Positions 5,485 to 14,348 of a stretch of DNA of 42,114 bases are shown piece after piece. This stretch comes from a virus. Both the position numbers and the translations under genes were made by a program. Below the pieces are notes generated by a model that was not told the origin of the DNA, did not search any database, and saw only the letters and a list, made by a program, of their open reading frames with translations. The stretch is taken from the IMG/VR virus record IMGVR_UViG_3300020129_000172, positions 1-42,114 of that record. The stretch is one strand, 5' to 3'. The first letter of the stretch is position 1, and every line of letters begins with the position of its first letter.

Positions 5485-8022
5485 ATGCCTATTAGCGGAC
5501 AATTCGTCGCCGACTTTTCCGCCTTCAATGCCGCCGTCGATGCGGCGCAGACGAAGCTGGTGTCGTTCGAAGCCGGATCCACCAACGTCAGCAACGCGCT
5601 CAGCCGGATGGAGAAATCGTTTTCGGGCGTGAAGATCATTCAGGACGCCACGCTGATGGCCGAGGCGATCGAGCGCGTCGGCGGCGTGTCGAAGCTGACC
5701 GCCGACGAACTGGAGCAAGCCGGTATCAAAGCCGACGCCGCCGCCGAGAAGATGAAGGCCATGGGCATCACCGTGCCGGCCTCCATGCAGAACGTCATCG
5801 ATGCGGCCGACAAGGCACGCGGCGCATGGGCGGATTTCGTCCACGACTTCGACGCCACCGAAGCCATCGAACATCCGCTGGCCACGGTCACGTCCGGCGT
5901 GAAAGCCATCGCCACGGAAATGGGACCGGCCGCCGTTGCAGCGGTCGGCTGGGCGACCGGCATCATCGCCGTGGGCGCGGCGTTGTATGAACTGACGGAG
6001 AAGGCCGCCGCTGCAGGCGGACAGCTGAACGACATGAGCGAGCGGACCGGTGTCAGCGTCGTCCAGCTGTCGCAGTACAAGAACGCCATCGAAGCGACCG
6101 GCGGCAGTATGGACACCGTCAGCGATGCGTTCTTCAAACTGTCCAAAGGCCTCGGCGAAGATTCGCAGAAGGTCGCCGACGGCCTCGACAAGATCGGCAT
6201 TTCGGTCGACGACCTGAAAGCGGCCGGTCCCGACAAGTATCTGGAAATCATCGCGGCCGGATTCGCCACCACGGAAGATCCGGCGGCACGCGCCGCCGCC
6301 GCAGCGGAAATCTTCCGCGACAAAACCGGTCAGCTGATCCCGGTGCTGCTGAAGTTGAACGAAGGCATGCTCGCCACCAACGACATCACACCGTGGACCG
6401 ACCAGCAGGCGAAGGATGCCGAAAAGTTCGAACTGCAAATGGGATCGTTGAAGGTCCACGCCGAAGCCTTTGCGACGTCGTTGGGCCGCGACTTGATCCC
6501 CGCTGTATCGGGCTTCGTCGATGCCATCAAACCGGCCGCATCCTGGCTGACGACCTTCCTCGCGGAGTCCACCGAACTGCCGGGGATGATGCGTGTCGGA
6601 TCCGATGCGATCGGGTGGATGTCGGCGGCGTACGACACCTTCAAAGGGAAGACGGCCCTGCCGATCAAGATCGACATCGACACGGAAGAAGCCAAGAAGA
6701 AGTTGAAAGAACTGGAGTTCGATGCGGCCCGCACGCCCGATAAGTTGGTGGCCGCGTGGAAGGCGGCGAACTCCGGCGTCAAGATGGACGACTTACAAAC
6801 GGCACTCGGCAACCTGAATGAGATGCTCGGCAACACCGAGAACGTCACGATGGAACAGGTGGACGCCAACCTGAAACTCCGTGATGCGTTTGCCGACCTG
6901 GCCAACACCGGGACCGGCTGGCAGGGCACCATCGACAAGATCGACGGATCCGTGGTCGAGCAGATTGCCTACTACAAGGAAGCCGGGGCACAGGCCGGGG
7001 CACTGAAACTGGTCTACTCCGATTTGACCGATTCGCAATTCGCCGCCATCGATAAATTGATTGCCCAACGGCACAAGGAAGCGGCCGAACTGCAGAAAGA
7101 CGAAGAGACGAAACAGAAGTTAGAAGCGAAGACGGTCGAGATGACGACGAAGCTCTGGGACGAGTACTACCTGACCGAAGCGACACACGTCGGCACGGCG
7201 ACCGATCAAAAAAAGGCCGCCCTGGACAAGCAATACAACGACGCCGCCGCGACGGCGAACCGCATGGGCATCGTCGACGCCGATTACTGGACGGCGCTGG
7301 AAGCCCGGTGGAAACAGGGCACGACGTCCCTCGGCATCGACTGGAAAGCCCTGACCGATGCCCAGACGACGCAGTCGAAGGCGGGACTCCAGCAGACAGC
7401 CGACGCCGCGCAGGCCACCTATCAGGAAGCCCTGAAGCACGTCGGCGAATGGTCGGACGGATCGATCGAGAAATTCCGGAAGACGGCGGAAGAAGCCCAG
7501 AAGGCGGCGGATAACTTCGGCACCGCATGGGCGGACAACGCCGACAAGGCCAAGCAGAAAGTGGACGACATGGCGACGTCGGTCATCGGATCGATCCACG
7601 CCGTGTCGGCAGCCTCGGCCTCGGCCACGATTCAGCAGGGCGCACAGAATCCGTATCCCGATACGGCCGAAGGTCGACTCAAAATGTTGGCCGACCAGCA
7701 GGCCCGCAACCCGACCCAATTCATCAATGCCTCCGGCTTGTTCGGCGGACTGCCTGCCTTCGGCGAAGGGGGATCGGGCGACTTCGGCAGCGGCACGCCG
7801 GTGATGCTGCACGGCAAGGAAGCCGTGGTCCCCTTGGACAACAACGCCAGCGACATCCTGTACGGCGGATCGGCCGGTGTCGGGAAAAGCGGATCCACGA
7901 TCAACCTGACCGTGAACGTGACGCAGCCGTTCGGCACGCCGGATCAAATCGCCCGCGCCGTCGGCGAAGCGCAAGTGTCCGTCTTGAAAGGTCAGGGCGT
8001 CCGCCTGCCGTATGGCACCTAA
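5485..8022 (+). CDS. Tail tape measure protein
   Basis: This 845-residue protein starts four bases after the frameshifted chaperone stop. It is mostly helical and Ala/Lys/Asp-rich, with a hydrophobic stretch near residues 146-172 (AAVAAVGWATGIIAVGAALY) that may enter the host membrane during DNA delivery. The C-terminus has the usual PAFGEGG...VMLHGKEAVVPL pattern of tape measures. At about 1.5 angstrom per residue the tail would be near 127 nm, assuming standard helical packing. No lytic transglycosylase or peptidase motif is visible. Confidence 0.92.
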   Translation: MPISGQFVADFSAFNAAVDAAQTKLVSFEAGSTNVSNALSRMEKSFSGVKIIQDATLMAEAIERVGGVSKLTADELEQAGIKADAAAEKMKAMGITVPASMQNVIDAADKARGAWADFVHDFDATEAIEHPLATVTSGVKAIATEMGPAAVAAVGWATGIIAVGAALYELTEKAAAAGGQLNDMSERTGVSVVQLSQYKNAIEATGGSMDTVSDAFFKLSKGLGEDSQKVADGLDKIGISVDDLKAAGPDKYLEIIAAGFATTEDPAARAAAAAEIFRDKTGQLIPVLLKLNEGMLATNDITPWTDQQAKDAEKFELQMGSLKVHAEAFATSLGRDLIPAVSGFVDAIKPAASWLTTFLAESTELPGMMRVGSDAIGWMSAAYDTFKGKTALPIKIDIDTEEAKKKLKELEFDAARTPDKLVAAWKAANSGVKMDDLQTALGNLNEMLGNTENVTMEQVDANLKLRDAFADLANTGTGWQGTIDKIDGSVVEQIAYYKEAGAQAGALKLVYSDLTDSQFAAIDKLIAQRHKEAAELQKDEETKQKLEAKTVEMTTKLWDEYYLTEATHVGTATDQKKAALDKQYNDAAATANRMGIVDADYWTALEARWKQGTTSLGIDWKALTDAQTTQSKAGLQQTADAAQATYQEALKHVGEWSDGSIEKFRKTAEEAQKAADNFGTAWADNADKAKQKVDDMATSVIGSIHAVSAASASATIQQGAQNPYPDTAEGRLKMLADQQARNPTQFINASGLFGGLPAFGEGGSGDFGSGTPVMLHGKEAVVPLDNNASDILYGGSAGVGKSGSTINLTVNVTQPFGTPDQIARAVGEAQVSVLKGQGVRLPYGT

Positions 8023-11000
8023 GACCCCTGCGCGATCGAATCTGGCGCGATCCAACGCCGCGCGATCCGGCTGGCCGGTGCTGGCAGGCGTCAAGGTGCC
8101 GCTGTATGCCTTGTCCAACGTCGCCCGGTCCAACGCGACCCGATCGAATTACACGAGTAACAAGACCTTCATCAGCATCGGCGGCGTGCCAGTCGGGGAA
8201 GGCGGCGTCGTCGGCGGGGCCGGCATCCTGGCTCGATCGGTCACGATGAACGACTCCATGAACGATGTGCCGACGACGGCGCAGATGACGTTCTACAAGT
8301 ACGTGCCGGTCGAAGGGGCCGACCTGATCATCACGCTCGGATCGAAGAACAACCTGCGGCGCGAATTCGGCGGCACCGTGATGAGTACGTTGCACCGGTA
8401 TGTCGGGGACAAGCCGGTCGACCAGAACATGGTGTACGACGCGCAGCTGATTGACTATTCGTGGGGCCTGAATCGCAAGAAGGTCTCCGGCAACTTCACG
8501 AATGCCAGCGTGGCCACGATCGCCGCCGCGATCATGGCCGCCGGGGCGCCCGGCTACACGTTGTATGTGGCGCCTGACATCGGCGCGACGATCCTCGACC
8601 AGATTACGTATAGCGAACAGACCCCGGCCGATGCCTTACACCAGCTGGTGAAGCGCGTCGGCGGCGATTGGTTCTGCGACTACTCCAAAGTCGTGCAGGT
8701 CTTCTACACCTTCACCGCCGAATCGCCCCCGCAGATCCTGAATCGCGCCCATACGAGCTTCCGCGACTTGCAGTGGACGCGCGACCTGTCGCAGGTCGTC
8801 ACGCGGGTCTATACCGACTGCGGTGGATCGGAGGCCTTGGAAGCCGTGGCCGTCGGGGCCACGTTGATTCCCGTCGGCACCGTCGCGTGGTACGAAGTCG
8901 GCGGCGGCGTCGTGCTGATTGGGCAGCAGCGCGTGAACTACACCGGCATCAATGCCGGGGGCGGCGGATCGTTGGTCGGACCTGGCGCCGCCCCGTCAGC
9001 GGCCATCAATGCCGCTGTCGTGCCGGGAGCCGGGGTGACGGCCGGACTGCACGACTACGCCGTGACCTACGTGACCGCGAGCGGGGAATCGATTCCCAGT
9101 CCGCGCACGACGGTGAACGTCGGCGTCATTGCCGCACCGACGGCTGCTCCGGCCCTCGACACGACGAAGTATCTCGCCGCCGGGACCGGTCCCGATCCGG
9201 GCATGCACGATTACGCGCTGACCTTCGTCGCCAGTTCAGGCGAGACGACACCGGGACCACGCCTCACGCTGTCGTCGGCCACCGTCACGCCTGCACCGAC
9301 GACCGGACCGACGCCGACCCCCGGAGCGATCGGGGTCGGTCCCGATCCGGGCGTGCATGATTACGCCGTGGTCTATCAGACGTGGACCGGCTTCACGACA
9401 CCGGGACCAATTGGCGGACAGATTTCCATCGGGGGCACACCGATTCCCGCGCCGACCGCCAGCCCGACGACGAACCCGGCCACGGCAGGCGGCAACGTCG
9501 ACGTCGGGACGCATTGGTATTACCTCACGTTCCTGACAGCCAACGGCGAAACGAATACCGCACCACCGACACAAGGCACGGCCGCACCCGGATCACAGGT
9601 GGCCGATCCGGCGACGTATCCCGGTACCGCCAACAGCGGCAGCACGAATAACGTCACGGGCGGCTGGTTGTATTACTCGTATGCCTATCGGGCCGGTGGT
9701 GGAGAAACGCGGCGATCCCCTGCCGTCGAAGTCATGGCGACACTCGCACCGGGGCCACCGTCGACGTACTACAACGTGGCCGTTACGGCTCCGGCATCAC
9801 CGGATCCGACCGTCACCACCATCGTGTTCTATCGTGCGTTTAGCAGCGGATCTAACCCCGTGCAATGGGCCACGTCTGGCAATGTGCAATCGACCTTCAC
9901 GGACAGCTGCACGGTGTTCGGACCATCAGCCCCGACGGGGGGCAACACCACGCCCATCACCGGCACGAAGCAAACGATTCCGCTGACCGCGATTCAGACG
10001 GGACCAGCAGGCACGACGGCCCGGAGAATTTATCGGACACCGGCCGGTGGGGGCGTGCAACATCTGCTGACGACGATCAACAACAACAGCACGACGACCT
10101 ACACCGATACGACATCGGACAGTGCGCTCGCAAGCCAGCCGGGGCCACCGGGATCCAACACGGCGTTGGTGCTGACAGCGGTCCACCTGACCAACATTCC
10201 ACGCGGCACCGGGGCCGATGCACAGGCCGTCGCCTATCGCTTGATCTATCGCCGGTCCGGGGGACAGGGCCTGCGCTATGTCGGGGCGCTGATGGACAAC
10301 TCCGCGACGACCTTTGAGGACACGCTATCGAATGCGGCACTCACGACGGTGCCGCCCGCCAGTAACACGGCATACCTGCAACAGCTGCCGCTGACGCTGC
10401 CGCTGGGCGGAGCGTTCATCGTCAACCGGAAGCTGTATCGCACGAAGGTCAATACCGGCGGCGGGACGCTGTTCCTGGTCGCGTCCTTCGACAATGTGCA
10501 GACGACCTATACCGATGTGACGGCGGATAGTGGACTCGGGGCGGCGGCGCCAGCCGTGAACAACGCGATCGCGGCACAGGTGCAGCTGTCGTCCATTCCC
10601 CTCGGCGCGGCAGCGGTGACATCCCGTCGGCTGTATCGCACGGCGGCCGGGGCGTCGCAATTAAAACTGCTGGTCACACTCGGCGATAACGTGACGACCA
10701 TCGCCAACGATGCGACGGCGGATGCCGGACTCGGCGTGAACGCCCCGACATCCGACACGTCGTTACTGGCACAGCCTGCAGGCAACGTCCTGCAGGGATC
10801 CCCGACGCTGCCGGTGGCCAGCGTGGCCAGCTTCCTGCCGTCGGGCGGCTGGGTGATTGCCGCCTCGCAGATCATTCGGTACACCGGCATCACCGGGAAC
10901 AGCCTGACCGGCATCCCGACCAGCGGACCTGGCTCCATCGGAGCCACGATGACCTACAACAGCACCATCGTGGCCGCCCCGATGCTGACCGGCGTGCCGA

Positions 11001-11461
11001 CGACCGGCAGCGGCACCCTCCGCTATCCCATCCTGAAAGGGGATCCGGTCGATGTGTTCGTACAGGTCGACGACCTGCCGGGACAAGCGGCCGTCCGCCT
11101 CCAGCTGCCGGGGAGTGACGGCATCATCGAAGACGAAATTCAAGATCGGCGCCTGTCGGCCACCGAAGGACGGGCGCGGGCGCGGGCACGGCTGAACCTA
11201 CTGGCGGCGCTCGATACCGACGGCAAAGTCGGCCTCGTCACCGTGACCTATGTCTGTCGGGATATCAACACGCGGGCCGGTCGGACCGTCTCGATCAACA
11301 TCGGCCCGCCGATCAACTTACGCGGCGACTTCCTGATTCAGCGGGTGACGGCATCGAAGTTCTACGTGCCGAACCACCCGCCGACCTATCAGGTCGAAGC
11401 GAGTAGCGTGAAGTTCTCGTACGAAGAATTGCTGCGGTTCATCCGCGATGCCGGGGAATAA
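8012..11461 (+). CDS. Giant baseplate hub protein with inserted Ig/Fn3-like repeats
   Basis: This 1149-residue protein overlaps the tape measure stop by 11 bases. Residues 1-50 hold four ARSN/TRSN motifs. Residues of about 50-280 look like a tail-associated hub domain (YDAQLIDYSWGLNRKKVSGNF, ADALHQLVKRVGGDWFCDY). A long repeat array follows: five units of about 50 residues keyed by HDYAVTY/HDYALTF (near 346, 398, 448, 500, 551), then four units of about 66-71 residues keyed by RRLYRT (near 671, 742, 806, 872). The hub-type fold resumes after about residue 1000 (DDLPGQAAVRLQL, VGLVTVTYVCRDIN). The array is flanked by two similar segments (residues 284-325 and 932-975). It probably tops the tail tip, with the repeats projecting for receptor binding. 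The role assignment is by position and pattern. Confidence 0.8.
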   Translation: MAPKTPARSNLARSNAARSGWPVLAGVKVPLYALSNVARSNATRSNYTSNKTFISIGGVPVGEGGVVGGAGILARSVTMNDSMNDVPTTAQMTFYKYVPVEGADLIITLGSKNNLRREFGGTVMSTLHRYVGDKPVDQNMVYDAQLIDYSWGLNRKKVSGNFTNASVATIAAAIMAAGAPGYTLYVAPDIGATILDQITYSEQTPADALHQLVKRVGGDWFCDYSKVVQVFYTFTAESPPQILNRAHTSFRDLQWTRDLSQVVTRVYTDCGGSEALEAVAVGATLIPVGTVAWYEVGGGVVLIGQQRVNYTGINAGGGGSLVGPGAAPSAAINAAVVPGAGVTAGLHDYAVTYVTASGESIPSPRTTVNVGVIAAPTAAPALDTTKYLAAGTGPDPGMHDYALTFVASSGETTPGPRLTLSSATVTPAPTTGPTPTPGAIGVGPDPGVHDYAVVYQTWTGFTTPGPIGGQISIGGTPIPAPTASPTTNPATAGGNVDVGTHWYYLTFLTANGETNTAPPTQGTAAPGSQVADPATYPGTANSGSTNNVTGGWLYYSYAYRAGGGETRRSPAVEVMATLAPGPPSTYYNVAVTAPASPDPTVTTIVFYRAFSSGSNPVQWATSGNVQSTFTDSCTVFGPSAPTGGNTTPITGTKQTIPLTAIQTGPAGTTARRIYRTPAGGGVQHLLTTINNNSTTTYTDTTSDSALASQPGPPGSNTALVLTAVHLTNIPRGTGADAQAVAYRLIYRRSGGQGLRYVGALMDNSATTFEDTLSNAALTTVPPASNTAYLQQLPLTLPLGGAFIVNRKLYRTKVNTGGGTLFLVASFDNVQTTYTDVTADSGLGAAAPAVNNAIAAQVQLSSIPLGAAAVTSRRLYRTAAGASQLKLLVTLGDNVTTIANDATADAGLGVNAPTSDTSLLAQPAGNVLQGSPTLPVASVASFLPSGGWVIAASQIIRYTGITGNSLTGIPTSGPGSIGATMTYNSTIVAAPMLTGVPTTGSGTLRYPILKGDPVDVFVQVDDLPGQAAVRLQLPGSDGIIEDEIQDRRLSATEGRARARARLNLLAALDTDGKVGLVTVTYVCRDINTRAGRTVSINIGPPINLRGDFLIQRVTASKFYVPNHPPTYQVEASSVKFSYEELLRFIRDAGE

Positions 11462-11465
11462 CTAA

Positions 11466-12488
11466 ATGGCTGTCACCATCACACGCACGCCCTGGATCGA
11501 CGACGACGGATCCGGCACCACCGGCACGGTCCTGAACAATGCCGTGAAGACGGACCTGTATACGCAGATCGATGCGGCCCTCGCGAAGGTGGCGCAGCTG
11601 GTCGGCGGGAATACCTTCACCGGCAATCAGGCCGTCGTGGGCAACTTGTCCGTCACGGGGTACGGACAGTTCGTGCAATCCGTGACCGGCGCACAACTGG
11701 TCACGATCCAGAATCAAGCCATCGGCGCGAGTAATTACACCGCACTCAATCTCGGGAACGACACCGGCAGTGGCGTGTTGGGCATCTACGTGATGTCGTC
11801 GAATTCCAGCGCAGGGGCCGATACGCTGGCCGGGGGCACCACGATCCGCACGTCTGGCGCGGGCGGACTCATTCTCAATTCCACCCTCAATGCGCTGCGG
11901 TTGATGACGGCCAACACCGACCGGCTGCGGATCTTGGCGTCGGGCGAAGTCTGTATTAACTGCGCTGCGCCGATCACCGCCATTTCGCAATGCTCCGTGG
12001 CCGTCGACAATACAACCCACTTCGTGTCGTACGCGGCACAGAACTTAAGCACGATACAGAACACCTATTTTTTCGTGGCGTATAACAACGCGGCAGCGAT
12101 TGTGGGCAGTATCCAGCAGACCGGTGCGACCACCCTTGTGTATAACACGTCTTCGGATCAACGCCTGAAAGACGATGCGGGCCGCGCCACGGATCTGTCG
12201 GCGCTGCGGGCCGTCGTGATTCACGATTTCACATGGAAGGCCGACGGCATCCGCGACCGTGGCGTCTTCGCACAGGAAGCGCACGCGCACTTCCCGCGTG
12301 CCGTGTCGAAAGGCACGGACGACCTGACCGACAGCGGCGACCTGAAACATCCGTGGCAAACCGACTACAGCAAGTTCGTCGCGGACTTGATCGTCGGCTG
12401 GCAACAGCACGACGGCGACGTATCGGGACTCTGGCAGGCTGTGCATGATCTGCGGGCCGACCTGGCCACGCTGAAAGGACTCAACTGA
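11466..12488 (+). CDS. Tail fibre with C-terminal S74 auto-processing chaperone domain
   Basis: In this 340-residue protein, residues 1-225 are strand-rich repeats typical of trimeric fibres (NTFTGNQAVVGNLSVTG). The C-terminal part is the S74 intramolecular chaperone of endosialidase-type fibres. It carries SSDQRLKDD at residues 229-237, with a Ser230-Lys235 pair at the spacing of the catalytic dyad, then GVFAQEAHAHFP and a terminal coiled coil. Autocleavage before Ser230 would release the last 110 or so residues after trimer folding. The gene follows the hub directly, as expected for a receptor-binding fibre. Confidence 0.88.
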   Translation: MAVTITRTPWIDDDGSGTTGTVLNNAVKTDLYTQIDAALAKVAQLVGGNTFTGNQAVVGNLSVTGYGQFVQSVTGAQLVTIQNQAIGASNYTALNLGNDTGSGVLGIYVMSSNSSAGADTLAGGTTIRTSGAGGLILNSTLNALRLMTANTDRLRILASGEVCINCAAPITAISQCSVAVDNTTHFVSYAAQNLSTIQNTYFFVAYNNAAAIVGSIQQTGATTLVYNTSSDQRLKDDAGRATDLSALRAVVIHDFTWKADGIRDRGVFAQEAHAHFPRAVSKGTDDLTDSGDLKHPWQTDYSKFVADLIVGWQQHDGDVSGLWQAVHDLRADLATLKGLN

Positions 12489-12826
12489 TGGCCAACGATG
12501 CCTATACCCAACAAGCCCTGGCGAACGATCCCCGCTTCCGGCAGCGGCTAGAAAATGCGCTCGGCAAGGTTGCATGGGAAGTGCTGCAGGAAGATCCGCA
12601 AACGGTTCACCATCCCGAACGGGCCGCGTATGCGAATCGAGTCCTGGCCAGTCCGAACCAGATGGCGAGTCAGCTAGCATCGTCCTTCGTCGGTCGGCCG
12701 AATGTGTTTGGCTTTGACACCACCTACAACTTCACCGTCGGTGGCGTCATCACCGCCGCCGGGGATCCGGACATCGAAAGCCAGCTGCACACCGACTGGA
12801 ATGCGCTGGCGGGTGTCATTGCATGA
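12488..12826 (+). CDS. Hypothetical tail-module protein
   Basis: This 112-residue protein starts at ATG 12488, one base inside the fibre stop (TGATG). The N-terminal half is helical and polar (NDPRFRQRLENALGKVAWEVL) and the C-terminal half is hydrophobic and turn-rich (GFDTTYNFTVGGVITAAGDPD). I do not recognise a function. The gene is coupled on both sides (its own stop overlaps the next start), so it is expressed with the tail-tip genes and may be a fibre accessory protein. Confidence 0.65.
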   Translation: MANDAYTQQALANDPRFRQRLENALGKVAWEVLQEDPQTVHHPERAAYANRVLASPNQMASQLASSFVGRPNVFGFDTTYNFTVGGVITAAGDPDIESQLHTDWNALAGVIA

Positions 12827-13056
12827 AACGCACGCTTGAACCGGTCGACTACTGGAAGCTGCGGGCGATCTGTGGGGAAGCCTCCCGGTGCGAGGTGATT
12901 GCGATGCAGGCCCGTAATGACTTGCTGACGGCGCACAAGAAACAGAATGCGATCCTCGCAGCGCTCGGCCTCGATCCGCTGATGCCGACATTCAGTCTCG
13001 ACGACGATACCCTCACGATTGACGTCCCCGACCCTCCTGCGAAAGGCACACCGTGA
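12823..13056 (+). CDS. Hypothetical small helical protein
   Basis: This 77-residue protein starts with an ATGA overlap. Residues 8-50 form one amphipathic helical stretch (YWKLRAICGEASRCEVIAMQ and on), suited to a coiled coil, followed by an acidic proline-rich tail. No known family is recognised. It is probably a small structural or chaperone protein for the tail fibre genes. Confidence 0.6.
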   Translation: MKRTLEPVDYWKLRAICGEASRCEVIAMQARNDLLTAHKKQNAILAALGLDPLMPTFSLDDDTLTIDVPDPPAKGTP

Positions 13057-13328
13057 CCCTCAGAACGACTGTCCACAACTTCGACGGGAAGCCGATCGCG
13101 TCGGCCTATGTGTCGGCCAACATCCAGAACACCGGCACGAGCTTCACGCGGATGACCGACGGCAACGGGTACGCCGACGTCGCACTGCTCGATGACGCCA
13201 TTCCGGATGGCGCACAGGTCACGTTCCTGGTCACGGCCGACGGCTACAAAACGCATACGGAGTACCTGACGATTCACGACGACGACGACGACCGGGAGGT
13301 GGTCGTCTCCCTCGTCCCTTTCGTGTAA
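13053..13328 (+). CDS. Carboxypeptidase-regulatory/Cna-B-like Ig domain protein
   Basis: This 91-residue protein has a GTG start overlapping the previous stop (GTGA). The pattern NFDGKPIASAYVSA, then FTRMTDGNGYADVALLDDAIPDG, then VTFLVTADGYKTHTEYL is that of prealbumin-like or carboxypeptidase-regulatory beta-sandwich domains that decorate phage tails. The end is a poly-Asp stretch and EVVVSLVPFV. A CCCTTTC heptamer just before the stop would, by a -1 slip, join this domain to the following 322-residue protein, which lacks a good start of its own. Confidence 0.72.
   Translation: MTLRTTVHNFDGKPIASAYVSANIQNTGTSFTRMTDGNGYADVALLDDAIPDGAQVTFLVTADGYKTHTEYLTIHDDDDDREVVVSLVPFV
13316..13322 (+). promoter_or_regulatory. 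Candidate -1 frameshift heptamer (C CCT TTC)
   Basis: In the frame of the 91-residue Ig protein the codons are CCT TTC GTG TAA, preceded by C, giving C-CCT-TTC, which fits X-XXY-YYZ. After a -1 slip the frame reads RVTRPVPPPIVRTFPPLP and continues into the downstream protein with no stop. The sequence class is less efficient than AAAAAAC, so this is only a candidate. Confidence 0.4.
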
Positions 13329-13369
13329 CGCGGCCCGTCCCGCCGCCGATCGTTCGGACCTTCCCACCG

Positions 13370-14338
13370 TTGCCTGCGGGCACCTACGATCACGTCCTGC
13401 CGTGGACGCCGCCGCAGACGCGCGACTATCTGCGTGGCGACTTCTGGGCCGTGCCGCAACCCGGTCTGCCTGCCGTCCCCGGTGGCCCGTCGGGCGGATC
13501 GTCGGAATTTCCGGAACGCATCATCACCGGCCTCGACTACAAGTACGACCGCACCGCGTGGTGGCCGCAGATGGTCCATCGCCATCGGGAGCGCGGCTAC
13601 ACGCACTGGCTGCGCTGGTCGTCCAATGCCTTGTATGACGGTCCGGAGTACGGTGGCAATCCGTCGATCAGTAAGTTCGTGGACGACTGTCTGCTCCTGA
13701 AGTTGCTGGGGATGAAATACATCATCGTGTCGCTCACGTCGAAGGTCTTCGACCCCCGCGATCCGACGCTGCAGCAATATCAGGATCGCGTCGGGCCGCT
13801 ACTCGATGCGTTGCTGGCGGCCCGCGCCGTCGATGAAGTGATACCTGGCTTCGAATGGGATGCGTTCAACGTGCCGGGGCAGACGACGATCGACATCTTC
13901 AAGTGGCTGGGCCAGACCGTCCACCTTCACGGCGTGTCGAACTGGGCACATTTTTTTCCGCATGTCACATCGTGGTTTGCCGACGGCGACCCGCGCGGCC
14001 GGTTTGGCTTCTGGGAAGATTTGGGCCGCGACGTCGACGGCATCGACTACCAAGCCGACGCCGCATGGGACGTCCCCGAACTACAGGCGCGGATGGTCGA
14101 CACGTTGTGGACCTTCGGCGAGACCGGCAACATCCACAAGATGCGGCTCTGTGAAGATCAAGCCATCAGGCAATTCACCGGGCATCCGTGGGGATCGGCT
14201 TCGCCGCACCCCGACGAACTGGACGGCGCACAGCGCGGCTACTATGCCGCCTGCACGATCGACAACGTCAAGCACACGGACGCGAAGGTCTGGGGCTACG
14301 GCAACGGCGGCATGAACACCAACGGCGGATGGTTGTAG
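13370..14338 (+). CDS. Tail-associated TIM-barrel, glycoside-hydrolase-like protein
   Basis: This is at least 322 residues. No ATG or GTG is available near the front; TTG 13370 is the first usable start, but the frame is open and proline-rich back to 13322, so the protein may be made by frameshift from the preceding gene. The body alternates strands and helices with conserved-looking acidic and aromatic residues at strand ends (LDYKYDRTAWWPQM, VIPGFEWDAFNVPG, VSNWAHFFPH, GIDYQADAAWD), the layout of a TIM-barrel glycosidase. Its neighbours are tail adhesins, so digestion of host surface polysaccharide is the likely role. I cannot assign a glycosidase family or catalytic pair with certainty. 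Confidence 0.6.
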   Translation: MPAGTYDHVLPWTPPQTRDYLRGDFWAVPQPGLPAVPGGPSGGSSEFPERIITGLDYKYDRTAWWPQMVHRHRERGYTHWLRWSSNALYDGPEYGGNPSISKFVDDCLLLKLLGMKYIIVSLTSKVFDPRDPTLQQYQDRVGPLLDALLAARAVDEVIPGFEWDAFNVPGQTTIDIFKWLGQTVHLHGVSNWAHFFPHVTSWFADGDPRGRFGFWEDLGRDVDGIDYQADAAWDVPELQARMVDTLWTFGETGNIHKMRLCEDQAIRQFTGHPWGSASPHPDELDGAQRGYYAACTIDNVKHTDAKVWGYGNGGMNTNGGWL

Positions 14339-14348
14339 GAGGGATGCG

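Noticed and set aside
5380-6459. Long antisense open frame (359 codons) under the tape measure gene
   Set aside because: It mirrors the third-position bias of the tape measure gene; the product is a His/Gly/Arg-rich composition artefact.
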